Below, in pieces: positions 48,829-60,986 of a stretch of DNA of 64,000 nucleotides (position 1 is its first letter; every line of letters begins with the position of its first letter). The stretch covers positions 223,501 to 287,500 of the forward strand of contig JAMWET010000041.1 in the NCBI GenBank assembly GCA_024036415.1, written 5' to 3'. The notes under the pieces are model-generated. The model ran no database searches, was not told where the DNA came from, and was given only the letters and a program-made list of their open reading frames with translations. The translations under genes were made by a program, and so were the position numbers. The DNA comes from Prochilodus magdalenae (taxonomy: Eukaryota; Chordata; Actinopteri; Characiformes; Prochilodontidae).

Positions 48829-49905
48829 AACATACACAAACATATACACATACACAAACATATACACACATACATATACACACACACACAAACATATACA
48901 CACATACATATACACACACACACAAACATACACAAACATATACACATACACAAACATATACACACATACATATACACACACACACAAACATATACACACA
49001 TACATATACACACACACACAAACATACACAAACATATACACATACACAAACACATACACAAACACAAACATACACAAACATATACACACATACATATACA
49101 CATACACAAACATATACACACATACACAAACACATACACATACATATACACATACATATACACACAAACACAAACACACAGACATACACAAACACATACA
49201 CAAACATATACACATACATATACACACATACACAAACACATACACATACACAAACACATAAACATACACAAACATATACACACATACACAAACACATACA
49301 CAAACACATACATATACACACATACACAAACATATACACATACATATACACACATACACAAACACAGACATACACAAACACATACACACATACATATACA
49401 CACGTACACATACATACACACATACACAAACACATACATATACACACATACACAAACACATACATATACACATAGACATACACAAACACATACACATACA
49501 CAAACATATACACACATACACACATATACACACATACATAAACATATAGACATACATATACACACAAACACATACATATACACCCATACACATACACAAA
49601 CACATACACATACACAAACATATACACATACACAAACACAGACATATACAAACACATACACAAACATATATACACACACGCACACATACATACACACATA
49701 CACAAACACATACATATACACACATACACACACACACATACATATACACATACATATACACACATACACAAACACAAACATATACATATACACATAGACA
49801 TACACAAACACATACACATACACAAACATATACACACATATACACACATACATAAACATATACACATACACACATACACATACACACAAATACATAAACA
49901 TACAT
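48786..49905. repeat. 1.1-kb (CA/TA)-rich satellite-like tract
   Basis: Alternating purine-pyrimidine repeat built of ACACATACACAAACATAT-type units in intron 1 of trypsin copy 3. It is open in several frames on both strands only because the repeat contains few stops. Absent from unit A. Confidence 0.95.
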
Positions 49906-49959
49906 GTACATACCATGTTAGTGTAACTAAATGCTGAGTTAAACAGATACATTTTTTTA

Positions 49960-50300
49960 CGTGTTTCCTAAAAGTGAGCACTGAGCTCGACTGTCTAACA
50001 GGAGCTGGAATTGAGCTCCACAGTTTTACAGAAGGTATTTGCAGAAGGTCAGTATCTGTAGATGTAAGATCGCGAGCTGGAACAGAGAGACGTTCTGTGA
50101 TGTAAGATTTTTCAGAACTTTATAGATCAGCAGCAGAACTTAGAAATCTGTTCTAACAGCTACAGGTAGACAGTACAGCTCTTTAAGAACAGAAGTGATA
50201 TGAGCTCGCTTTTCAGTGTTTGGCTTGCCTCGTTCTGCATGGGTTGCAGGGGATAGGTTTTCTTAGGACGCCCAGTAAGGAGAGCATTACCATGATTAAT
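49960..50300. repeat. Dispersed repeat fragment
   Basis: GAGCTCCACAGTTTTACAG, ACTTTATAGATCAGCAGCAG and CAGAAGTGATATGAGCTC resemble conserved pieces of retroelement copies commonly seen in fish introns. Identification tentative. Confidence 0.35.
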
Positions 50301-51499
50301 TCTGCTGATAAGTACTGGATAAATAAATAATAGTATTAGTAGGAATCAGGACAATAAAGACCAAATAACCGGGAATGGGAATGACCTATTTGGCAGAATT
50401 TGAGGAGCAAGTGTGAAGTCCAGTTTAATACACGTACGCTAGCTTGTTTTCACTGGTCGCAGTTCGAGCTAGAACCATCAAAGGATCCTGCAGGATCTTA
50501 GAGCCTTTATGGGAAGAGTGTGCTTTTGCTTTGAGGCCCAAATCACAAATACTCTGCCATAAATGAAACCATTACATACAGACTCATATACATATCAGCA
50601 TATACATCAGTTCAAGCTGTATTTATCTTGTGCTGACTTTTCTTGAAACATCTGTGACACAGCTGGCAGCGGAGCCAAAAACATTAAGATCATCGGAGGA
50701 CGTGAGTGTCGTCCTCACTCCCAGCCCTGGCAGGTGTTTATAAGTAGAGATAACGGAAACCGGTGGTGCGGTGCATCCTTAATCAGCCCTAGGTGGGCAG
50801 TGTCTGCTGCTCACTGTAGCCTGCCGTGAGTATCTCATGTCACTTCCTGTTTATCTCATGTCTATCTCGTATATCTAAGTCTAGCTGTAATGAAACTAAC
50901 CGTGTAGATACTGAATCCTAATGTTAATACTTTGTCACAGTGCTTCTCTCAATATCTCCAAATAAACATAATCTCAATAAAGGAGAAAATACAGCATCTC
51001 TTCTTCCATTTGAAGGGCCTCTCGTCTTCTTCTCCACCTGGGAGACCACAATCTGCAGACAAATGAAGGCAGTGAGCAGAGAATCAGGGCAGAGAAGGTC
51101 TTTACTCATCCACAGTACAATCCCAGCACGTATGACAATGACTTCATGCTGATCAAGCTCAGCCAGCCTGCTGTTTTCAACGAGCGTGTGAAGGCGATAT
51201 CCCTGGCTACCACATGTTCAAAGGCAGGACAGAAGTGCTTGGTGTCTGGATGGGGTAATCAGGCCACCAATGGAGGTGAGGTGTCCAGCACGCTAATGCT
51301 GAGTTGACTGTAGAGTGTAATGAAGTTCATTTTCCCTCTTAATCTCTCGTTCTTTAGTTCATTTCGATAAAATACTTTTACTTTAATTAAAAGTAAGTGA
51401 CCTCATCAGATAAGAAACAAATCACCTGTGTCTGAAACATATCTAATAGTGTGCTATGCCTCCACAAATAACAGCTGTGACTGGATTTACCATAGACTG

Positions 51500-51760
51500 G
51501 ATAAGTTTCTGGATGTAGGCCACATCAACGTTCAGCTACTCTTGCATTTAAGGATTGCACAGTTGGGCCAGATTTGGTGGATGCCTTCCCTGGCACAACT
51601 CTGAGGAGAATTCCCTGTAGGCTGGGAATTTAGCCACTGCCGGTAGACCGGTATGACCGTACGCTTCAATACACCTGCAGATTCAGCTACTTTCTTCACA
51701 CTGTGGTCTTTGGCCACGTCCAAATGCCAATCATTAACATCTGCATAGGACCATCATTGG
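51500..51760 (-). mobile_element. Tc1-like transposase N-terminal relic (unit B)
   Basis: Same HTH-coding relic as 40085-40345 (AKDHSVKKVAESAGVLKRTV), with an extra 60 bp (GGATAAGTTTCTGGATGTAG onwards) missing from unit A. Confidence 0.5.
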
Positions 51761-53414
51761 AGCCATTCACTGCACAGAACCACGTCTTCCTAATCTCTGA
51801 GTCACACTCGATTCATTTACATTAACTTTGTGACATTTGTGACATTACCTTTAACATACAGTAGTTCCTCAATCCATTTAGCATGATGCTAACTGGTGGG
51901 CAAAATACGCCAAACACACCTTAAAACTACAGATTGGTGACATGTTTTACTGTTCCAGGTGCAAACTTACTGCAGTTTTCCACTGTTCCCGTTTATCACA
52001 CGCTCGCATGTTGCATTTATTTGTGACAAAATCACAAAGAACATGCTCTGCGCTGGCTTAACATAGGCAGAGATTCATGCCTCAATATTAAAAAAGACCT
52101 GCATTAGTTGCTAAGTACTGAATGCAAAATACTCCAAGACAAATTTAATCACATACCGTCTAGTGAAGTTAAGGTTACTATAATATTCAAAATGCTTTAA
52201 AAGGAGTCTTGCCCAGGGACTCTTATTGGTGTAGCACAGGACAGTCACCAAGCCCAGTCTCCTGCATGTGGCAGTAGCTCCCTGGTGAGTTGTGGTGCTA
52301 CCTGCTGAGCTATTTTGTTCATTGAGACCCAAATGGTGAACTAAGTGGAGATTTGCAGGACGTGTAGGAAATGTTTCCATGAGGAGTTGGTCCAGCTCTG
52401 TCCTTCTCGTAAAGTGCCATTACCATTAATGAAAAACACTATCATGTTGAAGACTTGACTCCAAGCATTTCAACTCTTTTAAACGCTGGTCATTAGTTAA
52501 ACCCCACATGCTGGAGTCGAAGAATCGACCCTTTTGGAATCAACTCCCACATCTTATGCAGGTGGTGGTGTTATCCGCTGAGCTACACCAACCAACAAGC
52601 AAAATCCAACAATGTCCATCATCTTGAATTCTTCTAATGGTTGTTTGGTGCTCTAGAGGAGTGTGTTTTCGTGGATGTTGATTGGATTGCCTGGTATAAA
52701 CCTGGATACGTTTTCCCCTCATTCACAATAACAAAGACATTTTGTTTTAAATTTAATTTGATTTTTTTTTTTACTTTAAGTACACGTAGGATGTACTTTT
52801 ATAATTCAGCTTAAAAAAATTACTTGTACTGTAACTTTTATTTGAGTAAATGATTTGACCAGATTATTACTACTTTTACTTGAGGAACTTGGCAGTTCGT
52901 CCGTCTTCTGTTTATTACTGAAACCACTTATGCTAATGTCTTTTAGCCAGCTGTTATACCAGTGTAAATGTGTCCATCTTTCCAAGCCAGGTTTCACAAC
53001 CAAACGCTCCTGATAATTGTAAAGGTGCCTCCCCCTACTGTTCTGCATATGAGGAAAAAACCTCCACTCAAGTGCCACCCTGACTAGCATAGACCAGCAT
53101 GGCTGATCACCAGCAAAACTAGCCTCTGTTGCATATTGGGTATGACCATGCTGGATGACCAGCTAAACCAGCATGACTGATTAAGATCAGTATGTAACAA
53201 CCAATACAGCACCTGTTTGGTTAATCCTTTGATTCTTCTTGTCATTATCCACCGTCTTCATCAATGGTGGATTACACAATGACCAGTACAGGGGCTAATT
53301 ATGAAATATCAGAGTAAAGCCAGTGTAAGGAAACAACACTGGAGTGATCAGTTTCACCCCTCCATCTCAGTACATCTGCTGTAAGTTACAGTACAGAATC
53401 ATAAAGACGGATAA

Positions 53415-53585
<171 letters not shown>

Positions 53586-53640
53586 TGAAAAAGTCAGACT
53601 GCTCAGTCACAATGCTGTAAATCTTGTTTTGACTGCTTTT

Positions 53641-53646
53641 AATAAA
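53641..53646 (+). terminator. Polyadenylation signal AATAAA of trypsin copy 3
   Basis: 53 nt after the TGA stop of exon 5; flanks match copy 2. Confidence 0.6.
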
Positions 53647-54234
53647 GTTATCTGATCAGGCAAAATCTGTGTGAAGGATTTGTTAATGACAACCAGCATA
53701 CATGACACACCTGAGTTACACTGGAGTTGTTAGCTGTTATCTATTTCATCGAATGTTTCCTTATGGTCATGGTCATAGTGTTAGATTTCACCTGGGTCTT
53801 AGAAGCAGCCCTCCAGACTAATAGATCTCCAGGACCAGGACTGGGCATCCCTGCTGTAAAACAACATATTAAAATAATATTAAAAGACACAGAGAACATG
53901 AAACTCCTGCTACCTGTGCAATACCCTGGTGCCCGTCTCACAAAAGACCATTTCTTCATTTGCCAGATAACTCTGGCTTAGTTTGGATTTTCTGTATCAC
54001 ACAGTTGGACCGGTTTTTAACAAGCTACATTCACTGAGGTAACTTATGCTGCATGCTTACACAGCGGCATGCATAGAGAGATGGCGGCGGGATGGATAGT
54101 CACACTGGGGTCAGCAGCAACTGCAAGATTACCATATAGAAGCACTTTGTAAATCTACAAACCTACAGACTCCAGTCCATCTGTCTCCCCATGTACTTCA
54201 TTAGTCCCTTTTCACCCTGGTCTTTTCTAGTCAG

Positions 54235-54370
54235 GGCCCCCACAGGGCCACCACACAGCAGGTATGGTGTGGGTGGTGGATCATTCTCAGCACTGCAGTG
54301 ACACTGACGTGGTGGTGGTGTGTTAGTGTGTGTTGGGCTGGTGTGAGTGGATCAGACAATGCAGTATCTT
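54235..54370. mobile_element. One-arm fragment of the palindromic element
   Basis: CAGGTATGGTGTGGGTGGTG through TGTGAGTGGATCAGACAATG matches the arm of the element at 28765-29575. Confidence 0.65.
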
Positions 54371-55424
54371 GCAGTTTTAAGCTACCGTAGCTAGCAAGTA
54401 AGGGACTTTGTAGCACAACGATTAGCATCAAGCAAACTGCAAACTGCTTGATTGCCTGTATCATAACATGCTCGGCTTAAACTGAGTTGGCAGTGCCGTA
54501 TGTGTCACAAGCCCTTAAACCTGTTGGAGAGTTCCTTATACAGCTTGTCCTTCGCCTAAACTCATGGAGTCTCCAGGTGACCTATACTAAACATCCTGGA
54601 TGCAGTCACATGACAGTTTGTGCATTTGTGAACATGTGGCCTCATTTACAGAATGGTTACTGCATGAGACCAAACCAGCTCATTTTAAAAGCCTGTGTTT
54701 GTATTTATACTGCCTGTTATAAACACAGTTAACTGCTCTAATGATTTGAGAATATGTTCTATATTACATAGAACCCATTCTGACCACATATCTAGAACAA
54801 AAGAATGAAATGCTGAAAAAGGAGATAATGAAGTTATGAAATGGTTGCTGTTGCCAGTATTCTTACCTTAAAATAGTCGTAGAAGACACAATGTGACCTC
54901 TTTAATAAGACCCATTTAATAATAACCGATCCCTCATCACTGTCCTTTAAGTGGAAAGTGTTCTGGGCTCTTATGGGTTAATATAATTTAGAGGAAGAAG
55001 GCCAACTGGGGTTGCTTGGACCCTACGAAGTCGAAGTTGGCATAAGTCCACAATGCCAACACATAGATGGTTATGCCACTCAGAATACTGTTCTACTAAG
55101 GTGTTTGAGTTGGGTGATCACTAGTGCCCTTAGGCGGAGTAAGCTGAATTATTTACAGTGTAAGTTTCAGACTTGAAGATGATTACTCACACCTGCTGTT
55201 GTACCACTGTATTACACTTTCTCCATTTTCATAGATGTACAGTATGAACAACATACAACGTCAACAGCCACATAAACAAATCTATTTTTACCTAACACCT
55301 TGACTTGGCTTGAACTTAAACTCGAGTTAAAACCAGCATTAGTGTTCTGGTTTCCTCAGGTAAACAAATCCTAGTGCCTTTATCTTCACGGTTCAGTTTT
55401 AGACTGATACCATTTATACGATAT

Positions 55425-55560
55425 GTTAACTTCATGATGAATGGACCAAATGGGCCAAAGGAAATGTCTTACAATGGATTACACTGACTTACATTCATAG
55501 TATGGTTTTTCTTCTCTTGCAAATGATGTTTTATTCAGACAGCATTGAGGGCCCCTTGCA
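55425..55560 (+). repeat. Family-M element copy
   Basis: TTCATGATGAATGGACCAAA and ACACTGACTTACATTCATAG as in the other copies. Confidence 0.5.
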
Positions 55561-55611
55561 CTTCTATCACTGCAAGTGATCCTGCTATGCACATGAAATA
55601 GTGAGAGATAT

Positions 55612-56370
55612 ACAGTGCTGTGTATATTCACCCATCACCCCAATTGTACCATTTTTGCTAATTTGTCACATGTACATGTTTCTCATCACACGCAAGATTC
55701 AATTTTAAAATAAACAAGTAAACACAAGATGCAACTTTTAAGTGATCATTGCATTGAATTAAGATACAAGATTAATTTAAAGCCCCTAAACCTAATAACC
55801 GTCTGTGGCACATTTGGCAGCAAACACTGCAATTAAACATTACTTGCAGTGAGTCTTTTGCATCGCAGTGGAGGGGTGTAAGAACAGCTTTTCATAAACT
55901 GATGGGCAGACATTCTCCCTCAAGATTATAGACCGAAGAATACATGGCTCCATCTACTATACGTTGCCTAGGTCCTACAGAAGTGAAAGAAAAGTTGGTA
56001 AGATGCTCCCATGGAATGTGGTGTTGGTTTTATAACCACGTGTACTCTCCATTTGTGGATATTGCTCCTCACTGTGGTTAGCTGGAGTCCTAGAGACTCC
56101 AGTGCAATAGCTTTGTGGTATCATTTTTTGACCTTGCCAGACAGATTCTGTTTAAGTGAGGTGTAGATGCAACAGGGTTGGCAGTGATCATCCTTGAGTA
56201 TGGCTAGTGAAACAGGCAATTTGGTTAAGCTCCTTGGTTTTCCATTTAGGGTCAAATAGGGCTGAACAATGATTGTATGTGCTCTGATAAATGTCTTTGC
56301 TTTCAGTATTTGGTGTAAGACCCTTGAGCTACAATCAAATAGTTGCAACTGTCTTTCAGTACGGTGCACT
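55612..56370 (-). mobile_element. Tc1-like DNA transposon relic
   Basis: Begins with a terminal-repeat-like CAGTGCTGTGTATATTCACC; inside are blocks conserved in fish Tc1 elements on the antisense strand: GAGTCTTTTGCATCGCAGTG, GACATTCTCCCTCAAGATTA, CTCACTGTGGTTAGCTGGAG and TTTGACCTTGCCAGACAGAT. Transposase frame lost. Confidence 0.6.
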
Positions 56371-57243
56371 GACTTGAATGACTGTTAGCCCTTTTTTCCT
56401 TTTTTATCCATTTGATAGTGGTAGACTTTCTGAAATAGATGGCAGACCCCATGTTGAACCTCAACATTTCTATCGGATCTGGAGTTTGAAGAAGTCGTTC
56501 CAAAATGCAACATTAACTGTTCTTTGTAGACTAACTGGTGTTTTCAGGGCTGTAGATTTTCTGCACGACTCACCATCGCTTGAGGTTCAGTTAAATAGCT
56601 TGGGGATTGGTTTCTTATGCTGTAATGCAGTGTTTGGTGTTTGCCAAACACAACAACACTTCAATCCATAATTTTTTTTTTTTTACCGTGTTCCCATGTT
56701 CGTCCACATAACATTATTTCAGTAATCGTCTGGTTTATCCTAAAGCCCTTAAGAAGGTTTTGAATACTGGGGAATAGAGGATATCTCCATGCTATAACAC
56801 CATATGTACCATTTTGATTCAGCGTTTTGTTCAATCAGTTGGCCTGATTGTAAAATCATAAAAAATATGTAGCGTTAAATAACTTTGATCAATCGGTGAA
56901 TGAATGAGGGAGAAAAAAATTAATTCAGTCTACAGAAAAAGGTTTTTAATTTCAAATAAGGAAAAAAATACAATCACTACATTTGTAGGCACATAATTTA
57001 CAGATGCTGAAGACTCCAGTGTAGTAAATAAAGAAAAAAAAAAAAGGAAAAAAAAAACAAAACCAAAAACAACAAAAGCTAATAAGCCAATTATTTCTGT
57101 GGTTACATAAACAAAAATGAAGGTCAAACAAACTATTATTCCGATGTTTTCACCATTTCTAAAATATACACATCTTAAACAATGAAATTAATAGGAATTA
57201 ACAACTCCGTGATGGCCTTAAACAATAAAGGGGGTGGAGGGAA

Positions 57244-58760
57244 TCAAATCTCTCCACTCGCATGTTTCATGTAATGCATGTGAAGTTCAGGTTCCCTAAC
57301 AAAACAAACACCACATTCAAAACACTCCCATCCCCCCTCAGAAACCACAACCTCTCCTTCGATTTCTTCTCCATCTGTGGGCTCCTCTTCATGTTCTCCA
57401 GTTGAAGAAGTGGCTGAGGAACCAACTGAAGAATCAATTGAAAAGTCAACTGAAGATTCAGCTAAAGAATCCGCTAAAGAACTGGTTGATGAATCAGCCA
57501 AGGAATCGGCGGATGAATCAGCTAAAGAGTCAGTCAAAGAAAGGTTTGATGAATCGGGTGATGACTGACGAATAGTGGAGGAATCAGCTGAAGAGTCATC
57601 CGATGAATCGTCTGATAAATGTGCGGATGAATGTGCAGATGAGTGTGAGGATAAATGTGTGGATGAATCGGCTGAAGAATCAGATGACTCCGACATGCCT
57701 GTGCTGGCAGATGATTCAGAAGATTCACTACTAGAAGGAGAATCTTCATCGCTTTCCTCATCAATGTCTTCCACAGGACACTCTGTGCTGTCTTCATGTT
57801 TATCCATTACATCGGCGCCTCCCACAGCTAGTTTCTTCAAAACTGACACTCTTCTTTTCTTCTCAAAACGAGAACCCTTTCTACAATGTCTTCCATTCTT
57901 GGACAGCTCTAGATGCTGCTTACGGTGGCTCAATAGGTTACCCAGCTGAGAGAATGCCTCAAAGCAGGTGCTGCACCTATACGTCCTAGCAACTGTGTGA
58001 ATATGAAAGTGGTGGCGAAGAGCTGACAAAGCCCGGAAGGACTTCTGGCAAACGTGACAGGTATGTTTCTTGGTGCTATGGCCCAGCAAGTGCTTGTCCA
58101 GAGTTTCTTTACTTTTGAATCCTTTGGCACATTTGTGACACCAAAGACCCTGCTTATGCATTTCCTGGTGAGCTGTAAAGGTATGTAGTGTATGGAAGTT
58201 CCTGTTGCACTGTTCACAGCGGAGACCGGTAGGCTGATCCAGATCATTCAGCCTATGATATCTCATGTGGACAGCCAGGCCTGCTGACCGAGCAAAACAC
58301 TTCCCACATTCCTTGCAAGAGAATTCCCCACCCTTCTGATTTTCATTGAGATGAAGCTTCTGATGGTTTCTGAATGTTTCAGGGCAGGCGTACATCTTCC
58401 CACAGATGGAACATACATATACCCTCTTCTCGTGGCTGCACATGGATTCTCCATCTTCCGACAGCATGGCACGGGAACGGACGATGAAGATTTCATAGGG
58501 TTTAATCTGACAGTTACTTTCAAAAGAGGACGTATGATGTTCATGTGTTACCGTTATTTCCTCTTCTTCGTTACCCATTCTCATCATCTTCTCCAGATGT
58601 GGACCATTGGTCTCATTGACAGTTGACACAACCGGTCTTTTCCTGCATTCTCCCTCTAGCTTAACGTCTTCCTTCATATGTTCACGCAGGTGGATCTTGA
58701 ACGCTTCCCAGCAAATGAACTGCTGTCCACAGTCTTGGCATCTCATGCTGTGCCGTTTCA
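57244..58760 (-). CDS. C2H2 zinc-finger protein, terminal exon (8 fingers, Ser/Asp-rich linker)
   Basis: Exon enters in phase 1 after CTTTTCTCCAG (58761) and ends at TGA 57246-57244; about 505 codons. The first codon is completed from an upstream exon, so no start lies here. Fingers begin CQDCGQQF, CSICGKMY, CKECGKCF, CEQCNRNF, CHKCAKGF, CHVCQKSF and CSTCFEAF; then a Lys/Arg stretch, a roughly 130-residue Ser/Asp/Ala repeat region, and a lone last finger CFECGVCF...HYMKH. Layout (finger cluster, acidic spacer, last finger) parallels the neighbouring gene at 60987-64000, whose last finger ends HYIEHARGVL against HYMKHASGEI here. The upstream exon was not found within 58,770-60,980. It may be small and unrecognised, or lie beyond the neighbour, making this an alternative last exon. 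Confidence 0.78.
57390..57745 (-). repeat. Coding Ser/Asp-rich repeat region
   Basis: Within the exon above: irregular repeats of codons for Asp-Ser-Ser-Ala and Ser-Leu-Ala-Asp, with Ser-Ser-Glu-Ser stretches. Repetitive DNA of this kind is often length-polymorphic; the protein part is acidic and probably disordered. Confidence 0.7.
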
Positions 58761-58769
58761 CTGGAGAAA

Positions 58770-60720
58770 AGAGAAGGATGTTTTGAGGTCAACTATAGTT
58801 AAGATCAATACAGTCAATAAAGCTACAGAGCTTTTTATTTATTTATTTATTTATTTTAATGGTTGACGTAAAAAAAAAAAGTTCTAAACCCCTAACTCTG
58901 TTTGTGCCCAAAATTACAAAAACACTGCATTTTTTCTTTCATATTATAGTTTATACATTTACGACATTAAAACAAAGTTAGGTATACTCACAGCTTTATT
59001 TGCTAATTTTAATATTGTTTCATTATATGCATTTCAGTCATATAATACACATAATTACAACAGATTTCTTACAACAAACTCCAACAAGGACTATTTACAA
59101 ACCATGTTGGTTGCTTCAAAACCCAGCGGTTATTTTCCCCACACTATACAAAAGTATTGTTGAAAAAAAAAAATTGATAAAGTAAACAAAAACAAAAATT
59201 GTGTCATTACACATCTAATTCTATTCTACAGTCAAATTTAACTAGGATACCATGAATATGACTTCAATGGAATGAGGTGTTTCAAATATCTACATTCCTT
59301 TTAATGCTTAATCAAGGAAAAAGAGAATTAAAAATAATAATAATAAAAAATATCACAAGAACAGTACATAGCCATTATCATAGCCTTTACAAACCATATA
59401 CAAGACAACTTGCTGTCGGTTAATTACTGTGAATGCCAGAATGCCAGTTTGCTGGGTAAAGTATTAGAACAAAACCTGGGTTATGTATAATGAAGATGCT
59501 GATTGCCCAGGTGTATCTGCTGTCTTAGACCAAGTGAGAAAAATCAGGGGGAGCTGATCAGAGAAACTGTTTTGGTAAACAATAGGCATCAACAGGCGTA
59601 TAACCATCTGGGGGAAACACTCTAATGGGAGAGAAACCAGTGTAAGACTTTCCAGTCAACTGTCCATTACCCCTTCTTTGTAACAATCTACATGTTAACA
59701 CAGTTCACCATAGGCATGTAAACCAGGGACGTTTTAATGTGCACATGTTTCAGCAGTCTTGCCACATGAGAAAGTGATGAGCGTTAATGACTGAAAATAT
59801 AATATACGGTTTAAATCAACTGGGGAGTTAACGATGAGCTGAAATATGAAACGTTTTAAATCTTCTAAGCATTTAAAACTCCTTATCATTTAAAGGGAAG
59901 CCATTCACCACCTCCTTTGAATTTCCTTTCCTAAGATAACATTAATTTTTTTTTTTTTTAAATGATAGTAATGCTTGGGTATGAAATTTAAACTTGCTGG
60001 AAGGTCATAACACAAGTTTTCGCACCTTCAACACACTAAATTCAACACACCAGCTAATTATAAGGACAAATATATTTTATTAAAAAGAATCTGCTAGCAA
60101 TACTCATTAACCAGACCAAATAAGGAATGTTTCATTAGTGCAACATTAGTGCAACTCCGGATGATTATATGTTGTCACTGCTATATCAAAACTTCCCTTT
60201 TCCTTGATTGCTTTAATAGCCATTTACAAATATCACATAACATATATTAGAAGTTACCAATTTTAAAGATTTTTGACGATGTACAGGAAAATCAAAAATC
60301 AAAAAGCACCATCAATTCGGAGAATGAAATCTAACAGCAAGATCTTACTGGTATTTGAGTGACTTTGATTTACCCTGTGTGTACTAGGACAAGTTTCCCA
60401 GACCCAAATTCAGCCCACATTACTGGCGATTCCACTTTGGCATGTCAATTTAGTCCAAGCCTAAGCTCAATTTATGAGAAACAGTGTCCCTATAAAAGTT
60501 TAGTGTTACCCCTATACATTAATTATAACAGAAACAGTGCTTAACTGTTAAAAAAAAAAAGCAACATCTCTAACAAAAATACTTAAGCAAAAAACAGACT
60601 TTAGAATTAATCCTGGATAATCATTCAGCTGGTCACAGAATGAGTTACTGCTGGATAACTAAAGCAAGCAGCCATCACAGTTCGCAAGACACATCAATGG
60701 ATCCTCAAAGATTATTTTAG
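58770..60720. other. Spacer or intron between the two right-hand zinc-finger exons
   Basis: AT-rich, contains a (TTTA)n run at 58828-58857. No coding exon recognised on the minus strand despite the phase-1 acceptor at 58761 requiring one upstream. Confidence 0.5.
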
Positions 60721-60726
60721 TTTATT
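60721..60726 (-). terminator. Polyadenylation signal AATAAA
   Basis: Minus-strand AATAAA about 260 nt past the TGA stop of the 60987-64000 gene; it would end that transcript before the 57244-58760 exon. Confidence 0.45.
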
Positions 60727-60986
60727 TAACACTCAATTTACATCGTAACTACTGTCACACAGTTCAATTAGAGAAAAGAGAATTTGTAGAAATGTCACTT
60801 AACAGCAACACTTCAGTGCAGCAGCTGCACTTGAATCTGTAGTTTCGCTGTAGCGCTTAAAGACAACGGTTCTGTGTATGCAAGATTAGAAAAGCAGTAG
60901 TTACACAGTAGTCTTGAAGTGAATGCTGAAGAAAATCTGTAGTCCCAACATATTCCGACCGCATCAGCAACACTAACCAGAAACGT

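Larger units (their letters stand above)
53725..57240. other. Intergenic repeat-rich DNA between trypsin copy 3 and the right zinc-finger genes
   Basis: Contains half of the palindromic element (54235-54370), a family-M copy (55425-55560), a Tc1-like element (55612-56370) and probable further Tc1 pieces (56380-56680). No gene seen. Confidence 0.55.

Noticed and set aside
48699..49981. Very long open frames (up to 417 codons) on both strands
   Set aside because: They are translations of the CA/TA repeat (alternating Cys-Val-Tyr-Met or His-Thr-Ile), with no homology and no codon bias.
57377..57949. Plus-strand acidic Glu/Ser-rich frames
   Set aside because: Antisense of the Ser/Asp repeat in the zinc-finger exon; the minus frame has the zinc fingers and splice acceptor.
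58735..58761. GTG at 58761 as the start of the right zinc-finger protein
   Set aside because: It straddles a strong splice acceptor (pyrimidine tract plus CAG), so the exon continues from an upstream exon. The same holds for the TTG 'starts' at 14580 and 63875.
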